NCBI GenBank assembly: GCA_035486355.1
Contig: DATHNE010000034.1
Coordinates: 1 to 64,000 of the forward strand
DNA length: 64,000 nucleotides
Direction of reading: 5' to 3'
Source: Palsa-883 sp035486355
Lineage (GTDB): Bacteria > Pseudomonadota > Alphaproteobacteria > Acetobacterales > Acetobacteraceae
Shown here: piece by piece, positions 42,903 through 52,149 of the stretch
How the letters are laid out: each line of letters opens with the position of its first letter
Numbering within the stretch: the stretch's first letter is position 1
Program-made: the position numbers and the translations under genes
Notes under the pieces: model-generated
What the model saw: only the letters and a program-made list of their open reading frames with translations
Told to the model about the DNA's origin: nothing
Database searches by the model: none

Positions 42903-44603
42903 TCACCCGCCGGCCCGCAGCACCGCCAAGTCGCAGCCCTGATCCGCCTGCAGCACCTGATCGGCGACGATACGATCCCACCCACGCGCCGGCTTGGCCG
43001 GCGGCTGCCAGGCCGAACGCCGCCGCGCTAACGTCGCCTCATCCACCAGCAGGTCCAGCGATCGTTTACTGACCGACAGCCGGATCCGATCTCCGGTTTC
43101 CACCAGCGCCAGCGGCCCGCCCGCCGCCGCCTCCGGCGTGATGTGCAGCACGATGGTGCCGAACGCCGTGCCGGACATGCGGCAATCGCTCATCCGCACC
43201 ATGTCTTTCACCCCGGCGCGCGCCAGCTTTTGCGGGATTGGCAGATAGCCCGCTTCCGGCATCCCCGCCGGCGTCAGCGGCCCGGCGTTCTTCAGCACCA
43301 GGATATCGGCCGGCGTCACATCGAGGGCCGGATCGTCAATGCGATTGGCCAGATCCTCCAACCCGTCGAACACCATGGTGCGGGCCTCGGTCTCGAACAG
43401 CGACGGCGTCGCCGCGCTGCGCTTCAGGATTGCCCCACGCGGCGCCAGAGACCCGAACAACGCCACCAGCCCACCCACCGGCGATACCGGATTGTTCCGT
43501 ACCCGGATGTAACGCCGATCGACGAACGCCGGCTCTTTCAACCGATGGCGCAGCGATGCACCCGTCACATCGATCACGTCCTGATGCAGTAGGTCGCGCA
43601 GTTCCCACAGCAACGCCGGCATGCCGCCCGCGGAATGGAAGTCTTCCATATAGCCTTCGCCGGTCGGCTTCAGATCCACCAGCACCGGTGTCGTGTCCGA
43701 CAGCTCATTCAGCCGCTGCAGATCGATATCGACGCCGCGCCGCCCCGCGATCGCGGTCAGGTGGATCAGCGCATTGGTCGATCCACCCAACGCCAGTAGC
43801 ACGCGCAGCGCATTCTCCACCGACTCCCGCGTAATCACCTGCGACGGCACGATCCGCAGATCCACCAGTTGCATCGCGATCGTGCCGGCCTCCTCGGCCG
43901 CCCGCAGCCGATCCGCATGCACCGCCGGGATCGAGGCTGTACCGCTCGGCATCATCCCCAGCGTCTCAGCGATGCACGCCATCGTCGATGCCGTGCCCAT
44001 CACGCCGCACGTCCCCGCCGTCGTCGCCAGCCGCCCCTCGATCTCGCCGATCCGCTCCGGCGTCACGTTGCCCGCGCGATACTGTGCCCAGTAGCGCCGG
44101 CAATCGGTGCACGCCGACAGCCGCTCGCCCTGGAACGGCGTCGCCAGCATCGGCCCGGTCACCAACTGGATCGCCGGGATGTCCGCCGACGCTGCCGCCA
44201 TCAACTGCGCCGGCACCGTCTTGTCGCACCCACCCACCAGCACCACCGCGTCCATCGGCTGCGCGAACAGCATTGCCTCGGTGTCCAACGCGGCAAGATT
44301 CCGGTAGTGCATCGAACACGGGAACAAAGATGGCTCGCACAGCGACACCGTCGGGAACGGCATCGGCAGCCCCCCCGCCGCCAGCACGCCCCGCTTTACC
44401 GCCTCGATCAGCTCCGGCACTGTGCGGTGGCAGTTGTTGAACGCCGAGCCAGTGTCGACGATGCCGACCACGGGCTTGTCCAGCATCGCCTGGGAATAGC
44501 CCATCGACTTGGCGAAGGACCGGCGCAGGTACAGCGCGAAATCGCGGTCGCCATAATTGGATGTGTTGCGCGCGAGACCGCGCTTCGGAGCTGATTGGGT
44601 CAT
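42903..44603 (-). CDS. IlvD/Edd-family dehydratase, sugar-acid type
   Basis: The 566-residue protein belongs to the iron-sulfur dehydratases. Cluster and metal residues appear in NCHRTVPELIEAVKRG, GGCDKTVPAQLMAAASADIP near residue 122, CTDCRRYW, TAGTCGVMGTASTMACIAETLG near 190, and SDCRMSGTAFGTIVLHITPEA near 470. The overall similarity is to sugar-acid dehydratases such as L-arabinonate or D-xylonate dehydratase; the sequence between CTDCRRY and the TAGTCG motif favours this over dihydroxyacid dehydratase, but exact substrate is not settled. It converts an aldonate to a 2-keto-3-deoxy acid. It stands alone in the window. Confidence 0.9.
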   Translation of the reverse strand: MTQSAPKRGLARNTSNYGDRDFALYLRRSFAKSMGYSQAMLDKPVVGIVDTGSAFNNCHRTVPELIEAVKRGVLAAGGLPMPFPTVSLCEPSLFPCSMHYRNLAALDTEAMLFAQPMDAVVLVGGCDKTVPAQLMAAASADIPAIQLVTGPMLATPFQGERLSACTDCRRYWAQYRAGNVTPERIGEIEGRLATTAGTCGVMGTASTMACIAETLGMMPSGTASIPAVHADRLRAAEEAGTIAMQLVDLRIVPSQVITRESVENALRVLLALGGSTNALIHLTAIAGRRGVDIDLQRLNELSDTTPVLVDLKPTGEGYMEDFHSAGGMPALLWELRDLLHQDVIDVTGASLRHRLKEPAFVDRRYIRVRNNPVSPVGGLVALFGSLAPRGAILKRSAATPSLFETEARTMVFDGLEDLANRIDDPALDVTPADILVLKNAGPLTPAGMPEAGYLPIPQKLARAGVKDMVRMSDCRMSGTAFGTIVLHITPEAAAGGPLALVETGDRIRLSVSKRSLDLLVDEATLARRRSAWQPPAKPARGWDRIVADQVLQADQGCDLAVLRAGG

Positions 44604-44735
44604 GCCCGCATGCTAGGCGTGGCACGGCGCCCGGGCAATTTCGACCATCCCCACCCTGTGATCTGCATCACGCCGCAGCCGGCCGATCCGCCTTATGTGT
44701 ATCCGCAAGGGTGCCGACAGTTTGGGGACAAGAGG

Positions 44736-45434
44736 ATGAAAACTGTCCTGGGGCAGCAGCGCGCCGACCTGCGCTGCCTGAGCGAGCCGTCCATGATCGA
44801 GACACTGGACATCGACCATCTGGTCGATGAGTTGGCTGACGGCACACCGCCGAGCTTCCTGACACCGGAGCGGCTTTGTGTGCAGGATCTGGTCGTCGTG
44901 GCGACCGAGCCGGGATCGGGCCGCTACCTCGGCCTGCTGGGCGCGCATCAGGAGACCGCGGGCGGGCAGTCCTACCTCCGCCTCGATATCGCATGTGTCG
45001 CACCGATGTGGCGGGGACGACGCCTGATGTCACGCCTGTTGGCCCGCGCGGCGGCCGCGCGGACGCGGGAAACGCCGGTGCTGGCGGCCCGCACGGGAAC
45101 CCCGGCCTGGTTTCGCGCACTCCGGCATTTCGCCTTCCAGATCGACGGTGCCACGTTCCATCCCGCGCCAGCTGGCTCTGCAGTCACGCTGCGCACCGCC
45201 GCGGCCGCCCGGCAGATCGCCACGGTCCTGTCTCCCGAGCATCGCTATGACATCGCGACCGGCGTGCTGCACGGCAAACGGCCGATGCCCATCCGGACGC
45301 TGCCACGGCACAGCTCGGCCGACGCCTGGTGCGAGGCGGCGCTAGACGCCGCACCGTTGGTCTCCGAGCGGCTGCTCGCCGTGATCGACCTGCGCGGCGT
45401 GAACAGAGCGGCGTTGCGCGCGCTGGCGGGGTGA
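44736..45434 (+). CDS. GNAT-fold-like protein
   Basis: The 232-residue protein from ATG 44736 (GGGGAC about 12 bases upstream) has the shape of a GNAT acetyltransferase: a beta-alpha core with QSYLRLDIACVAPMWRGRRLM near residue 80, where V-x-P-x-x-RGR-R-L is the acetyl-CoA pyrophosphate-binding loop, then LARAAAARTRETPVLAARTG. The C-terminal third (ATGVLHGKRPMPIRTLPR) is not typical. Some catalytic-base positions cannot be assigned. A later ATG at 44794 is possible. It is divergent from the dehydratase. The assignment to the fold is moderate, the function unknown. Confidence 0.6.
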   Translation: MKTVLGQQRADLRCLSEPSMIETLDIDHLVDELADGTPPSFLTPERLCVQDLVVVATEPGSGRYLGLLGAHQETAGGQSYLRLDIACVAPMWRGRRLMSRLLARAAAARTRETPVLAARTGTPAWFRALRHFAFQIDGATFHPAPAGSAVTLRTAAAARQIATVLSPEHRYDIATGVLHGKRPMPIRTLPRHSSADAWCEAALDAAPLVSERLLAVIDLRGVNRAALRALAG

Positions 45435-45491
45435 CAGCCGATAGCGGCTTCCGTTATCACAGGCGGCAGACCAAGAGAGGGTCGGATCGTC

Positions 45492-46187
45492 GTGGCCGTC
45501 AGACGTTTACTGGGCGCGGCCCTGCTCGCCGGACTGGCGAGCTGTGGGTCGAATTACTCGCCCAATACCTATTCCAGTACCGCCGTGCAGCAGGCGAACC
45601 CTGTTGATCAGGGCGTGATCGTCGGCGCGCGTGAGGTCGCGGTCAGCGCCGACACCACGGTCGGCGCGGTGACCGGTGCCGCGGCGGGCGGCGTCGCAGG
45701 TTCCCAGGTCGGCGATGGCGTCACCAGCGCGTTCGGCGCCATCGGTGGCACGCTGATCGGTGGTCTTGCGGGCAGCGCGGCGCAGCATGTGGAAGGCGAC
45801 ACCAAGGCCTATGAGTATATCGTGCGCAAGACGAATGGCGACCTGATCAGCGTCACGCAGCAGGACAAGGAAGAACTGCAGATCGGCGTGCACGTGCTGG
45901 TGATCGCCGGCAAGCAGGCGCGCATCGTGCCCGATTACACCGTCACGCTGGACCCGCCGAAGACCTTGGTGGTGGCGACCCCGCCGTCGGTACCCGTGCC
46001 AGCGGTTCCCAGTACCGCGAGCGTTCCACCGATCCCCGAACCGACGGTGCCGGTGCCGGCCGGTCCCGGCGCCGCGCCGCCACAGACACCACCGACAGCA
46101 GCGCCGACAGCAGCACCAACCGCAGCACCGACACCACTCATGCCACCGACCCAGCCTCCGACACAGGCCGGCACGCCACCACCCTGA
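45492..46187 (+). CDS. Glycine-zipper outer-membrane-type lipoprotein with Pro-rich tail
   Basis: A GTG start at 45492 is preceded by AGAGAGG. The N-terminus has a lipoprotein signal with lipobox L-A-S-C at residues 15-18. The body has a Gly-zipper helix pair (GAVTGAAAGGVAGSQVGDGV, GAIGGTLIGGLAGSAA) as in SlyB/PcP-type lipoproteins, then IVRKTNGDLISVTQQD and a C-terminal domain. The last 70 residues are Pro/Ala/Thr-rich, with three PTAA units in the DNA. It is predicted to sit in the outer membrane, where SlyB-like proteins stabilise the envelope. It converges on the monooxygenase gene. Confidence 0.85.
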   Translation: MAVRRLLGAALLAGLASCGSNYSPNTYSSTAVQQANPVDQGVIVGAREVAVSADTTVGAVTGAAAGGVAGSQVGDGVTSAFGAIGGTLIGGLAGSAAQHVEGDTKAYEYIVRKTNGDLISVTQQDKEELQIGVHVLVIAGKQARIVPDYTVTLDPPKTLVVATPPSVPVPAVPSTASVPPIPEPTVPVPAGPGAAPPQTPPTAAPTAAPTAAPTPLMPPTQPPTQAGTPPP

Positions 46188-46206
46188 CCTGAACGCCTCG
46201 TGCGAT

Positions 46207-47562
46207 CTATTCCGCCGCCTGCGCCGCGCGGTCACGCTGATAGCGGTTCACATAGAGCGGCAATCCCAGATTGCCGCGCAGCGTCGTCGCCTCATACTCC
46301 GTCCGGAACAATCCACGTCGTTGCAGTTCTGGCACCACCAGTGTGGCGAAATCCTCCAACCCATCCGGCAGGTGTGACGCACAGATATTGAACCCGTCCG
46401 CCGCGCCAGTCTCGAACCATTCCTGCATGTCGTCAGCCATCTGCTTGGCGGATGCCACCAGCACGCGCCCGGAATTGCCCGCCGCGACGCTTTCGTAGAG
46501 TTGCCGGATCGTCCAGCCCTTGCTCTGGGCCATGCGCACCACACCTCCGCCGATGCTGCGCACGCGGGCGTCGTCGCGCGGATCCGGCACCGGCCCATCC
46601 AGATCGTAGCCGGACAGATCACCACAATACGTATACAGCAGCATCAGCCCGGCCTTCGGATGGATCAGCTGGCGCATCGCGTCGTATTTCGCCCGCGCCT
46701 CTTCCTCGCTGCGTCCCACGTACGGCGTGAACCCAGGCAGGATCAGCAGCTCCTCCGGCCGCCGTCCAGCCGCCGCCACCTTGCCCTTCAGCGTCGTGTA
46801 GTATTCCCGCGCCGTGCCGATCTCGAACGGCATCGCGTAGACCACATCCGCGAATTCCGCCGCGATCGCCTGGCCCTGCTCGGCCGCGCCCGCCTGCACC
46901 AGCACCGGCCGCCCCTGCGGGGTCATCGCCGAACTCAGTGGCCCTCGCACCTTGAAATGCTTGCCGGCATGGTTGAGCACATGCAGCTTGTCGGGATCGT
47001 AATAAAGTCCGCTTTGCTTGTCGCGGATGTAGGCGTCTTCCTCCCAACTATCCCACAGCCCGGTGACAACGCGCGCAAACTCTATCGCGCGCTCATACCT
47101 CGTGTCATAGTCCAGATGCTGGTCGCGGTTGAAATTGCGCGCCTCCTCATCCGACCACGACGTGACGATATTCCACCCCGCGCGTCCGCCGCTGATATGA
47201 TCCAGCGAGGCGTATTTGCGCGCCACATGGAACGGCTCGTTGTAGGTGGTCGAAGCAGTGGCCACAAAGCCGATATTCGTCGTCTGCGGCGCCAGTGCCG
47301 AGAACAGCGTCAGCGGCTCCAGCTCCGCGTTCATTGCCGACCGCGCCAGCGCGCCCGGCGGCTCGTCCTTGTTGCGCACGCCCAGACCGTCGGCCAGGAA
47401 CACCATGTCGAACTTCGCCTGCTCGGCGATGCGCGTGGTGTTGAGGAAGTAGCGATAATCCAGCGGGCCGGCGGACGGCACGTCCGGATGGCGCCACGCG
47501 GCGATGTGATAGCCGTGATAGCGCATCGAAAGCCCAAGCCGCATCTGGCGGGTGGTGGTCAT
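46207..47562 (-). CDS. NtaA/SnaA/DszA-type flavin monooxygenase
   Basis: The 451-residue protein from ATG 47562 (with GGGGAAAA upstream) has the luciferase-like monooxygenase fold. Visible landmarks are GYHIAAWRHPDV near residue 17, the FLADG stretch near 58, HISGGRAGWNIVTS, RPVLVQAGAAEQGQAIAAEFADVVYA, and the LPDGLEDFATLVVPELQRRG end. These match NtaA and SnaA monooxygenases that act on nitrilotriacetate or organosulfur compounds with reduced FMN from a partner reductase. No reductase gene is in the window. The substrate is unresolved. Confidence 0.9.
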   Translation of the reverse strand: MTTTRQMRLGLSMRYHGYHIAAWRHPDVPSAGPLDYRYFLNTTRIAEQAKFDMVFLADGLGVRNKDEPPGALARSAMNAELEPLTLFSALAPQTTNIGFVATASTTYNEPFHVARKYASLDHISGGRAGWNIVTSWSDEEARNFNRDQHLDYDTRYERAIEFARVVTGLWDSWEEDAYIRDKQSGLYYDPDKLHVLNHAGKHFKVRGPLSSAMTPQGRPVLVQAGAAEQGQAIAAEFADVVYAMPFEIGTAREYYTTLKGKVAAAGRRPEELLILPGFTPYVGRSEEEARAKYDAMRQLIHPKAGLMLLYTYCGDLSGYDLDGPVPDPRDDARVRSIGGGVVRMAQSKGWTIRQLYESVAAGNSGRVLVASAKQMADDMQEWFETGAADGFNICASHLPDGLEDFATLVVPELQRRGLFRTEYEATTLRGNLGLPLYVNRYQRDRAAQAAE

Positions 47563-47722
47563 CGTTATGTTTTCCCCATCGGGCCCTTGGCGGATAAGCA
47601 TGGCATATGCGGCTCCCAGAGGCGACGGTTGTCGCGCGTGCCACCCATGCCGCGGGCGCCGCCGTGGATCGCCATGACCGCCGGGCTTGCCGGTTCTTTC
47701 ACCCCCCGGGTGACGCGCGCGA

Positions 47723-49309
47723 TCAGTGCGCCATCTGTGCGCCGCCGCCCAGCTTGACCTTGCGCAGGGTCAGCGCCAGCGGCACCGCCGCGAGCGAGAT
47801 CAGCATCAGCACCCAGAAGGCATCCATGTAGCCAAGCAGCGACGCCTGCATCTGCACCTGCTGGCCGATCCATTGCAGCGCCTGCTGATGCGCGTCGATC
47901 AGCGCGCTGCCCTGGGTGACAAAGTAGTGCGTCACCTGCTGCAGCGTGGTCTGATACGGCACGCTGGATGGGATCGCATGCTCGATCAGCCGGCTCTGAT
48001 GGAACTGCTCGCGATGTGTTAGCACATTTGACACAAGCGAGGCGCCGATCGATCCACCCGTATTGCGCGCGGCGTTCAGCAAGGCCGAGGCCTGGTCGGT
48101 CTTGCCGGGCGGCAATCCGTCATACGACGCGGCGGTGATCGGCAGGAAGATCAAGGGCAGCGCGACGCCCTGCAGCATCCGCGATTTGGCGAAGAACCAG
48201 AAGCCGAGATCGCTGTAGACATTGGTGAGTTGGTACATCGCCAGCGCCATGATCAGCGCGCCAATGGTGATCAGGTATTTGGGTTGGATCTTCGTCGACA
48301 GGCGGCCAACGACGAACATCATCAACATCGTCACCAGGCCGCCTGGCGACAGCATCAGGCCAGACCAGGTCGCGGTGTAGCCGAAATCATTCTGCACCAG
48401 CTGTGGCAGATACTGCGTGGTGGAGATCAGGATGGCGCCGGTTGCCAGCATCACCACGAAGCAGGCGCTGAACTGCCGGCTGACCACCATGCGAAGATCG
48501 ACGGTCGGATTGCGGTGGGTGAGTTCCCACGGGATCATCAGCGCAAAGGCCAGCACGCAGACCACGAAGGCATGGACGATGAAGGACGAGCCGAACCAGT
48601 CATCGTCCAGCCCGCGGTCGAGCATGAGCTCCAGGGTGCCAAGGAAGGTGGCGACCAGTGCGAAGCCAATCCAATCGAATGCCGCGCCCCGCTGGCGCTG
48701 CCGGCGGCGTTCCGCCGCCGCGCCCGCGGGCTCGCGCAACACCGCCATGATCGCGCCGAGGGCGAATACGCCAACAGGGCCGTTGATCAGGAAACACCAA
48801 TGCCAGGACCAGTTGTCGGACAGCCAGCCACCGAGCGTCGGGCCGACCGCAGGCGCCACCACGACGGCGACGCCGAACAGCGCGAAGCCCTGGCTGCGCT
48901 TCTCCGGCGGGAAGGCGTCGGCCAGGATGGACTGAGCAACCGGCACCATGCCGCCGCCACCCAGCCCCTGCATAATCCGGAACAGCAACAAGGAATCCAG
49001 GTTCCAGGCAAACCCGCATAGCACGGAGCTGATGGTGAACAAGCCGAGGCAGATCATGAAGAAGGTCTTGCGGCCGAGCATCCGGGCAAGAAAGCCGGTG
49101 GACGTCACGATGATGGCGTTGGCGACCAGATAGGTCGTCACCACCCAAGAGGCCTCGTCCTCGCTGACCCCAAGGCCGCCGGCGATGTAGTTCAGCGCGA
49201 CATTGGCGATGGTGGTGTCCAGCACTTCCATGAAGCTCGCCAGCGCAACCACCAGGGCAATCAGCCATGGGTTTGGCGCCAGGCTGGGGCGGGCGGTGGC
49301 GGCGCTCAC
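47723..49309 (-). CDS. emrB: EmrB-type MFS multidrug exporter
   Basis: The 528-residue, 14-helix DHA2 exporter starts with GTG at 49309, overlapping the membrane-fusion gene's stop. Motifs include the EVLDTTIANVALNYIAGGL stretch in helix 1, GFLARMLGRKTFFMICLG (motif A), RIMQGLGGGGMVPVAQSIL and the RDTGGSIGA-type C motif (here ARNTGGSIGASL). Together with EmrA and a TolC-type channel it would expel hydrophobic compounds across both membranes. It is co-transcribed with emrA and divergent from marR. The C-terminal helix ends the protein normally. Confidence 0.93.
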   Translation of the reverse strand: MSAATARPSLAPNPWLIALVVALASFMEVLDTTIANVALNYIAGGLGVSEDEASWVVTTYLVANAIIVTSTGFLARMLGRKTFFMICLGLFTISSVLCGFAWNLDSLLLFRIMQGLGGGGMVPVAQSILADAFPPEKRSQGFALFGVAVVVAPAVGPTLGGWLSDNWSWHWCFLINGPVGVFALGAIMAVLREPAGAAAERRRQRQRGAAFDWIGFALVATFLGTLELMLDRGLDDDWFGSSFIVHAFVVCVLAFALMIPWELTHRNPTVDLRMVVSRQFSACFVVMLATGAILISTTQYLPQLVQNDFGYTATWSGLMLSPGGLVTMLMMFVVGRLSTKIQPKYLITIGALIMALAMYQLTNVYSDLGFWFFAKSRMLQGVALPLIFLPITAASYDGLPPGKTDQASALLNAARNTGGSIGASLVSNVLTHREQFHQSRLIEHAIPSSVPYQTTLQQVTHYFVTQGSALIDAHQQALQWIGQQVQMQASLLGYMDAFWVLMLISLAAVPLALTLRKVKLGGGAQMAH

Positions 49310-50556
49310 AGCCGCGCCTCCAGCCGCTCAAGCAGTGACGGAGCCGGATTGATCCGCACGGTGGGTTCCACCGACATGCCTGGGCCAAGCGCGACATCGG
49401 CCGGCGGATTGTCGATGATGATCTTCACCGGGACACGCTGCACGATCTTGACGTAGTTGCCGGTCGCGTTCTCGGCGGGCAGCAGGGAGAACGCGGTGCC
49501 GGAGCCGGGCTGTACGCTGGCGACGTGGCCGCGGAAGCTGCGGTCCGGGTAGGCATCGAGATCGATGGCCGCGCGCTGGCCAGGACGCATGTGGTCGAGC
49601 TGCGTCTCCTTGAAGTTGGCGGTAACCCAGATGTCGTCCGGCACGAACATCGCGAGGCCGGTGCCAACGGAAGCGTATGCGCCGACGCCCGCCGAAAGCT
49701 GAACGATGCGCCCGGGTTCGGCGGCGGTCACCGTGGTGTAGGAGAGGTTGAGCCTGGCTTGGTCGTGCTGCGCGACAGCCTGTTGCAACGCAGCCTCGGC
49801 ACTGTCGTGCTGCGCCTTGAGCGCCGCGAGCTGGCGCACCGCGGCGGTGAGCGCGGCTTCGCTAGAGCGCACGGCCGCCTCTTGCTGTTGGCGCTGTGAC
49901 AGCCATTGCTGGGCACTCTGGACCGTTCCGGCACCGGTGCGGGCCAGGTCGTGGTAGCGGGCTTCCTGCTGCTGATCGAAGGTCAGGCTGGCGCGGGCCT
50001 GTTCGATCTGCGAGCTCGCCTGGGCCACCTGCGCCTGCTGGACTGCGGTCTGCGCGGCGATGTTCTCGATGTTCGCCTGCGCCGCGGCCACCTGGGCCGC
50101 CGCCTGCGCCAACGCGACGCGGTAATCGCGCTCATCGATGCGGGCGATCACCTGGCCGGTGACGACGTGCTCGTTGTCGGTGACCGGAACGGCGGTGATG
50201 TAGCCGGCGACTTTTGGTGCGATGGAGTACTGGCGTGCCGCGATGAAGGCGTCATCCGTCGTTTCGAAATGCCCGGCGTTGTCCAGGTAGAGCCAGCCGC
50301 CGGGCAACGCGGTGGCAGCCAGCAGCAGGCCCAGCGACATGATCACGCGACGCCGGGCGCCGGGCGCCCGGCGTCCAATTGCGGGCGGCACGGGTGCGTC
50401 GGCCGGAAGGCGGGGACGCGGGAGATCCTCCTGCAGCACCGGATCCCGTGCTTCAGCCAGCCGCCTTGGCGGCACGGACCTGCGGCCATCCGGAAGGTCC
50501 ACGGGGTCCGAGCATGGCAGGGTCTCGACGGCCTCATCATGTTCTTGATAGGTCAT
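49306..50556 (-). CDS. emrA: EmrA-type membrane fusion protein (HlyD family)
   Basis: From the ATG at 50556 (416 residues) a cytosolic N-terminal tail of about 70 residues precedes one membrane helix (VIMSLGLLLAATALPGGWLY) and the first beta-strand FETTDDAFIAARQYSIAPKV. There follow a lipoyl-like half, a coiled-coil hairpin of about 140 residues rich in Gln/Ala, the second lipoyl half (TVTAAEPGRIVQLSAGVGAY) and a beta-barrel domain. It links EmrB to an outer-membrane channel, periplasmic with one inner-membrane anchor. Alternative TTG at 50589 is less likely. Confidence 0.92.
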   Translation of the reverse strand: MTYQEHDEAVETLPCSDPVDLPDGRRSVPPRRLAEARDPVLQEDLPRPRLPADAPVPPAIGRRAPGARRRVIMSLGLLLAATALPGGWLYLDNAGHFETTDDAFIAARQYSIAPKVAGYITAVPVTDNEHVVTGQVIARIDERDYRVALAQAAAQVAAAQANIENIAAQTAVQQAQVAQASSQIEQARASLTFDQQQEARYHDLARTGAGTVQSAQQWLSQRQQQEAAVRSSEAALTAAVRQLAALKAQHDSAEAALQQAVAQHDQARLNLSYTTVTAAEPGRIVQLSAGVGAYASVGTGLAMFVPDDIWVTANFKETQLDHMRPGQRAAIDLDAYPDRSFRGHVASVQPGSGTAFSLLPAENATGNYVKIVQRVPVKIIIDNPPADVALGPGMSVEPTVRINPAPSLLERLEARL

Positions 50557-50594
50557 GACGCGCACTTCAGTTTGTTTGGTGCCATACAAATTAT

Positions 50595-50608
50595 GTTAGG
50601 ACGCTAAC
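50595..50608. promoter_or_regulatory. Candidate MarR operator in the emrAB-marR gap
   Basis: GTTAG and CTAAC with a 4-base spacer form an inverted repeat flanked by AT-rich DNA in the 185-base divergent gap. A wider GTTTGGT/ACCAAAT-type pair surrounds it. MarR regulators bind such palindromes near divergent pumps. Confidence 0.45.
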
Positions 50609-50741
50609 CAAATCAATCCTGCTCACGGCACCTTGATCGGTGGCGACCCGGCGTCCGGTCGCATGGCGAAACGCGTTGACACGCAAATAGTTAGGGCCCA
50701 TACAGATCGCCCTGCTGCCGCGTGGGTTGACGGAAACCGCC

Positions 50742-51281
50742 ATGAAACGTCCGGCATCCTCGTCGCTGCCTCTCAAGCCGCCCCAGGCGGTGATGGAGGT
50801 TCTTCGCAAGCGGTTGTCGGAGCGGGAGCTGCTGGCGCTGCAGGCCGTGTTCGCGCTGCGTGTCACCGCGCAGCAGGCAGAGAATGCCGTGACGGAATGG
50901 ATGGCGGGCACCGCGGGGTCGCCAGCGCGCTTTCAGATCTTGATGCGGTTATGGGCAGCTTCGGGGCAAGGTCTGCCGCACAAGGACGTCGTGGCGGCGC
51001 TGGGGGTTACGCGCGCGACAATATCCGGGCTGATGGCTGCGCTGGAGCGCGACGGGCTGGTGCGCTCCGTGGCGGGCAAGGAAGACCGTCGCAATCAGCT
51101 CGCGACCCTGACCTCCAAGGGCGAGGCGGCCATCGAAAAGGCCACCGAAGCGAATCGCGGACGCTTGCGCGCGGCGTTTGCCGCACTGCCGGCGGAGGAT
51201 CTCGCGACGTTCATGACGTTGCTGCAGCGTGTCCGGCAAGGCTTTGCCACAGAGGGGGAAGGCACGTCCGGCCGCGGGTGA
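50742..51281 (+). CDS. MarR-family transcription regulator of emrAB
   Basis: The 179-residue protein from the ATG at 50742 has the winged-helix DNA-binding region SGQGLPHKDVVAALGVTRATISGLMAALERDGLVRSV, an R-wing ENRR-like segment (here GKEDRRNQLATLTSKGEAAIE), and helices for dimerisation at both ends. MarR proteins are ligand-inducible repressors of pumps and of their own genes. It is divergent from emrAB with an operator-like palindrome in between, so it is the likely local regulator. Its ribosome-binding site is weak. The start is inferred from the first ATG; an upstream TTG adds 5 residues. Confidence 0.9.
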   Translation: MKRPASSSLPLKPPQAVMEVLRKRLSERELLALQAVFALRVTAQQAENAVTEWMAGTAGSPARFQILMRLWAASGQGLPHKDVVAALGVTRATISGLMAALERDGLVRSVAGKEDRRNQLATLTSKGEAAIEKATEANRGRLRAAFAALPAEDLATFMTLLQRVRQGFATEGEGTSGRG

Positions 51282-51538
51282 ATTGGGATGCGAGGTGCGT
51301 TCAGGTGCTGCGGCCCGCAGAGGCAACCGAAATGACAGTCGGGGCTGGTCGACCTAGGCCAATGCGACAATGCGGGCCGCGCTGCCATGGAACGGTACCG
51401 CGTGAGGCGATCCGGCCCTGCTCGACGGCAATATCAGCGATCTTTCGCCCCCGAACGACCCGATTCCGCCGTTCTCGGATGTCCTCGCGACTTTGCCGGC
51501 GGACGGTTGGCGGCCATGCTACGCCTGCCACGCTTGGG

Positions 51539-52146
51539 GGGCGCGGCATCTTGTTGCTGGTGGCCTTCGGCCGTCTGGCCTGGGCGGCCTCCGGCATCTT
51601 CATGGTGCGCCCCGACGAACAGGCGTCGTGCTGCGCTTCCGCCGCTGGGTCAGCACCGAACCACCCGGCCTGCAGCACCGGCGGCCCTATCCGATCAGCG
51701 CCGTGCTGCTGCCGAAGGTGGCCGACGTCAACGCGCTACGCCGTGCCATCGGGGGCGCCGGCAGTGGTGCCAGCCGCATGCTGACGGGCGACGAAAACAT
51801 TATTGAAGCGGATTATTATGTCCTGTGGAAGATCTAGGCCGTCGGTGCCGTGCTGTTCCCCGTCCGGGCTGTCGAGGGCATGGTTCGCATGGCCGCCGAA
51901 ATCGCGGTGCGCGGAGTGATCGGCCGCAACCCGATCCAGGCCGCGCTACCCGACCGCCCGCAGCAGATCGCCACCGATGCGCAGGACGAGCGGCAGCGCC
52001 TGCGCGACGCCCAGGGCGCGGGCATCCTGGTCATCCAGGTGCCGTTGCAGCGGGTCGATCCGCCGGCCGAGGTGACCGATGCCTTCAACGACGCGCAGCG
52101 TGCCCGCGCCGAGCGGGTCCGCGCGCGCAACGAAGCCGCAGCGTGA
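51539..52146 (+). pseudogene. hflK: hflK remnant
   Basis: HflK homology begins near 51539 with RGILLLVAFGRLAWAASGIFM (the membrane helix region) and VRPDEQ. The Gly-rich N-terminus is absent. One base is missing near 51622-51624, after which the next frame continues GVVLRFRRWVSTEPPGL, ISAVLLPKVADVNAL and SRMLTGDENIIEADYYVLWKI. A TAG follows at 51835-51837, but the same frame then resumes with VEGMVRMAAEIAVRGVIGRN and VIQVPLQRVDPPAEVTDAFN, ending at 52146. So the locus carries a frameshift and an in-frame stop, and lacks the C-terminal tail. HflK with HflC normally guards FtsH at the membrane. It is not functional. Confidence 0.8.
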
Positions 52147-52149
52147 TGC

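Noticed and set aside
44595..44735. Longer N-terminal extension of the GNAT-like gene
   Set aside because: The extension lacks conservation and overlaps the divergent dehydratase control region; a purine-rich site supports the ATG at 44736.
46080..46180. PTAA repeats in the lipoprotein tail as a CRISPR-like or tandem array
   Set aside because: Three short imperfect units inside a coding Pro/Ala-rich tail are low-complexity sequence, not an array.
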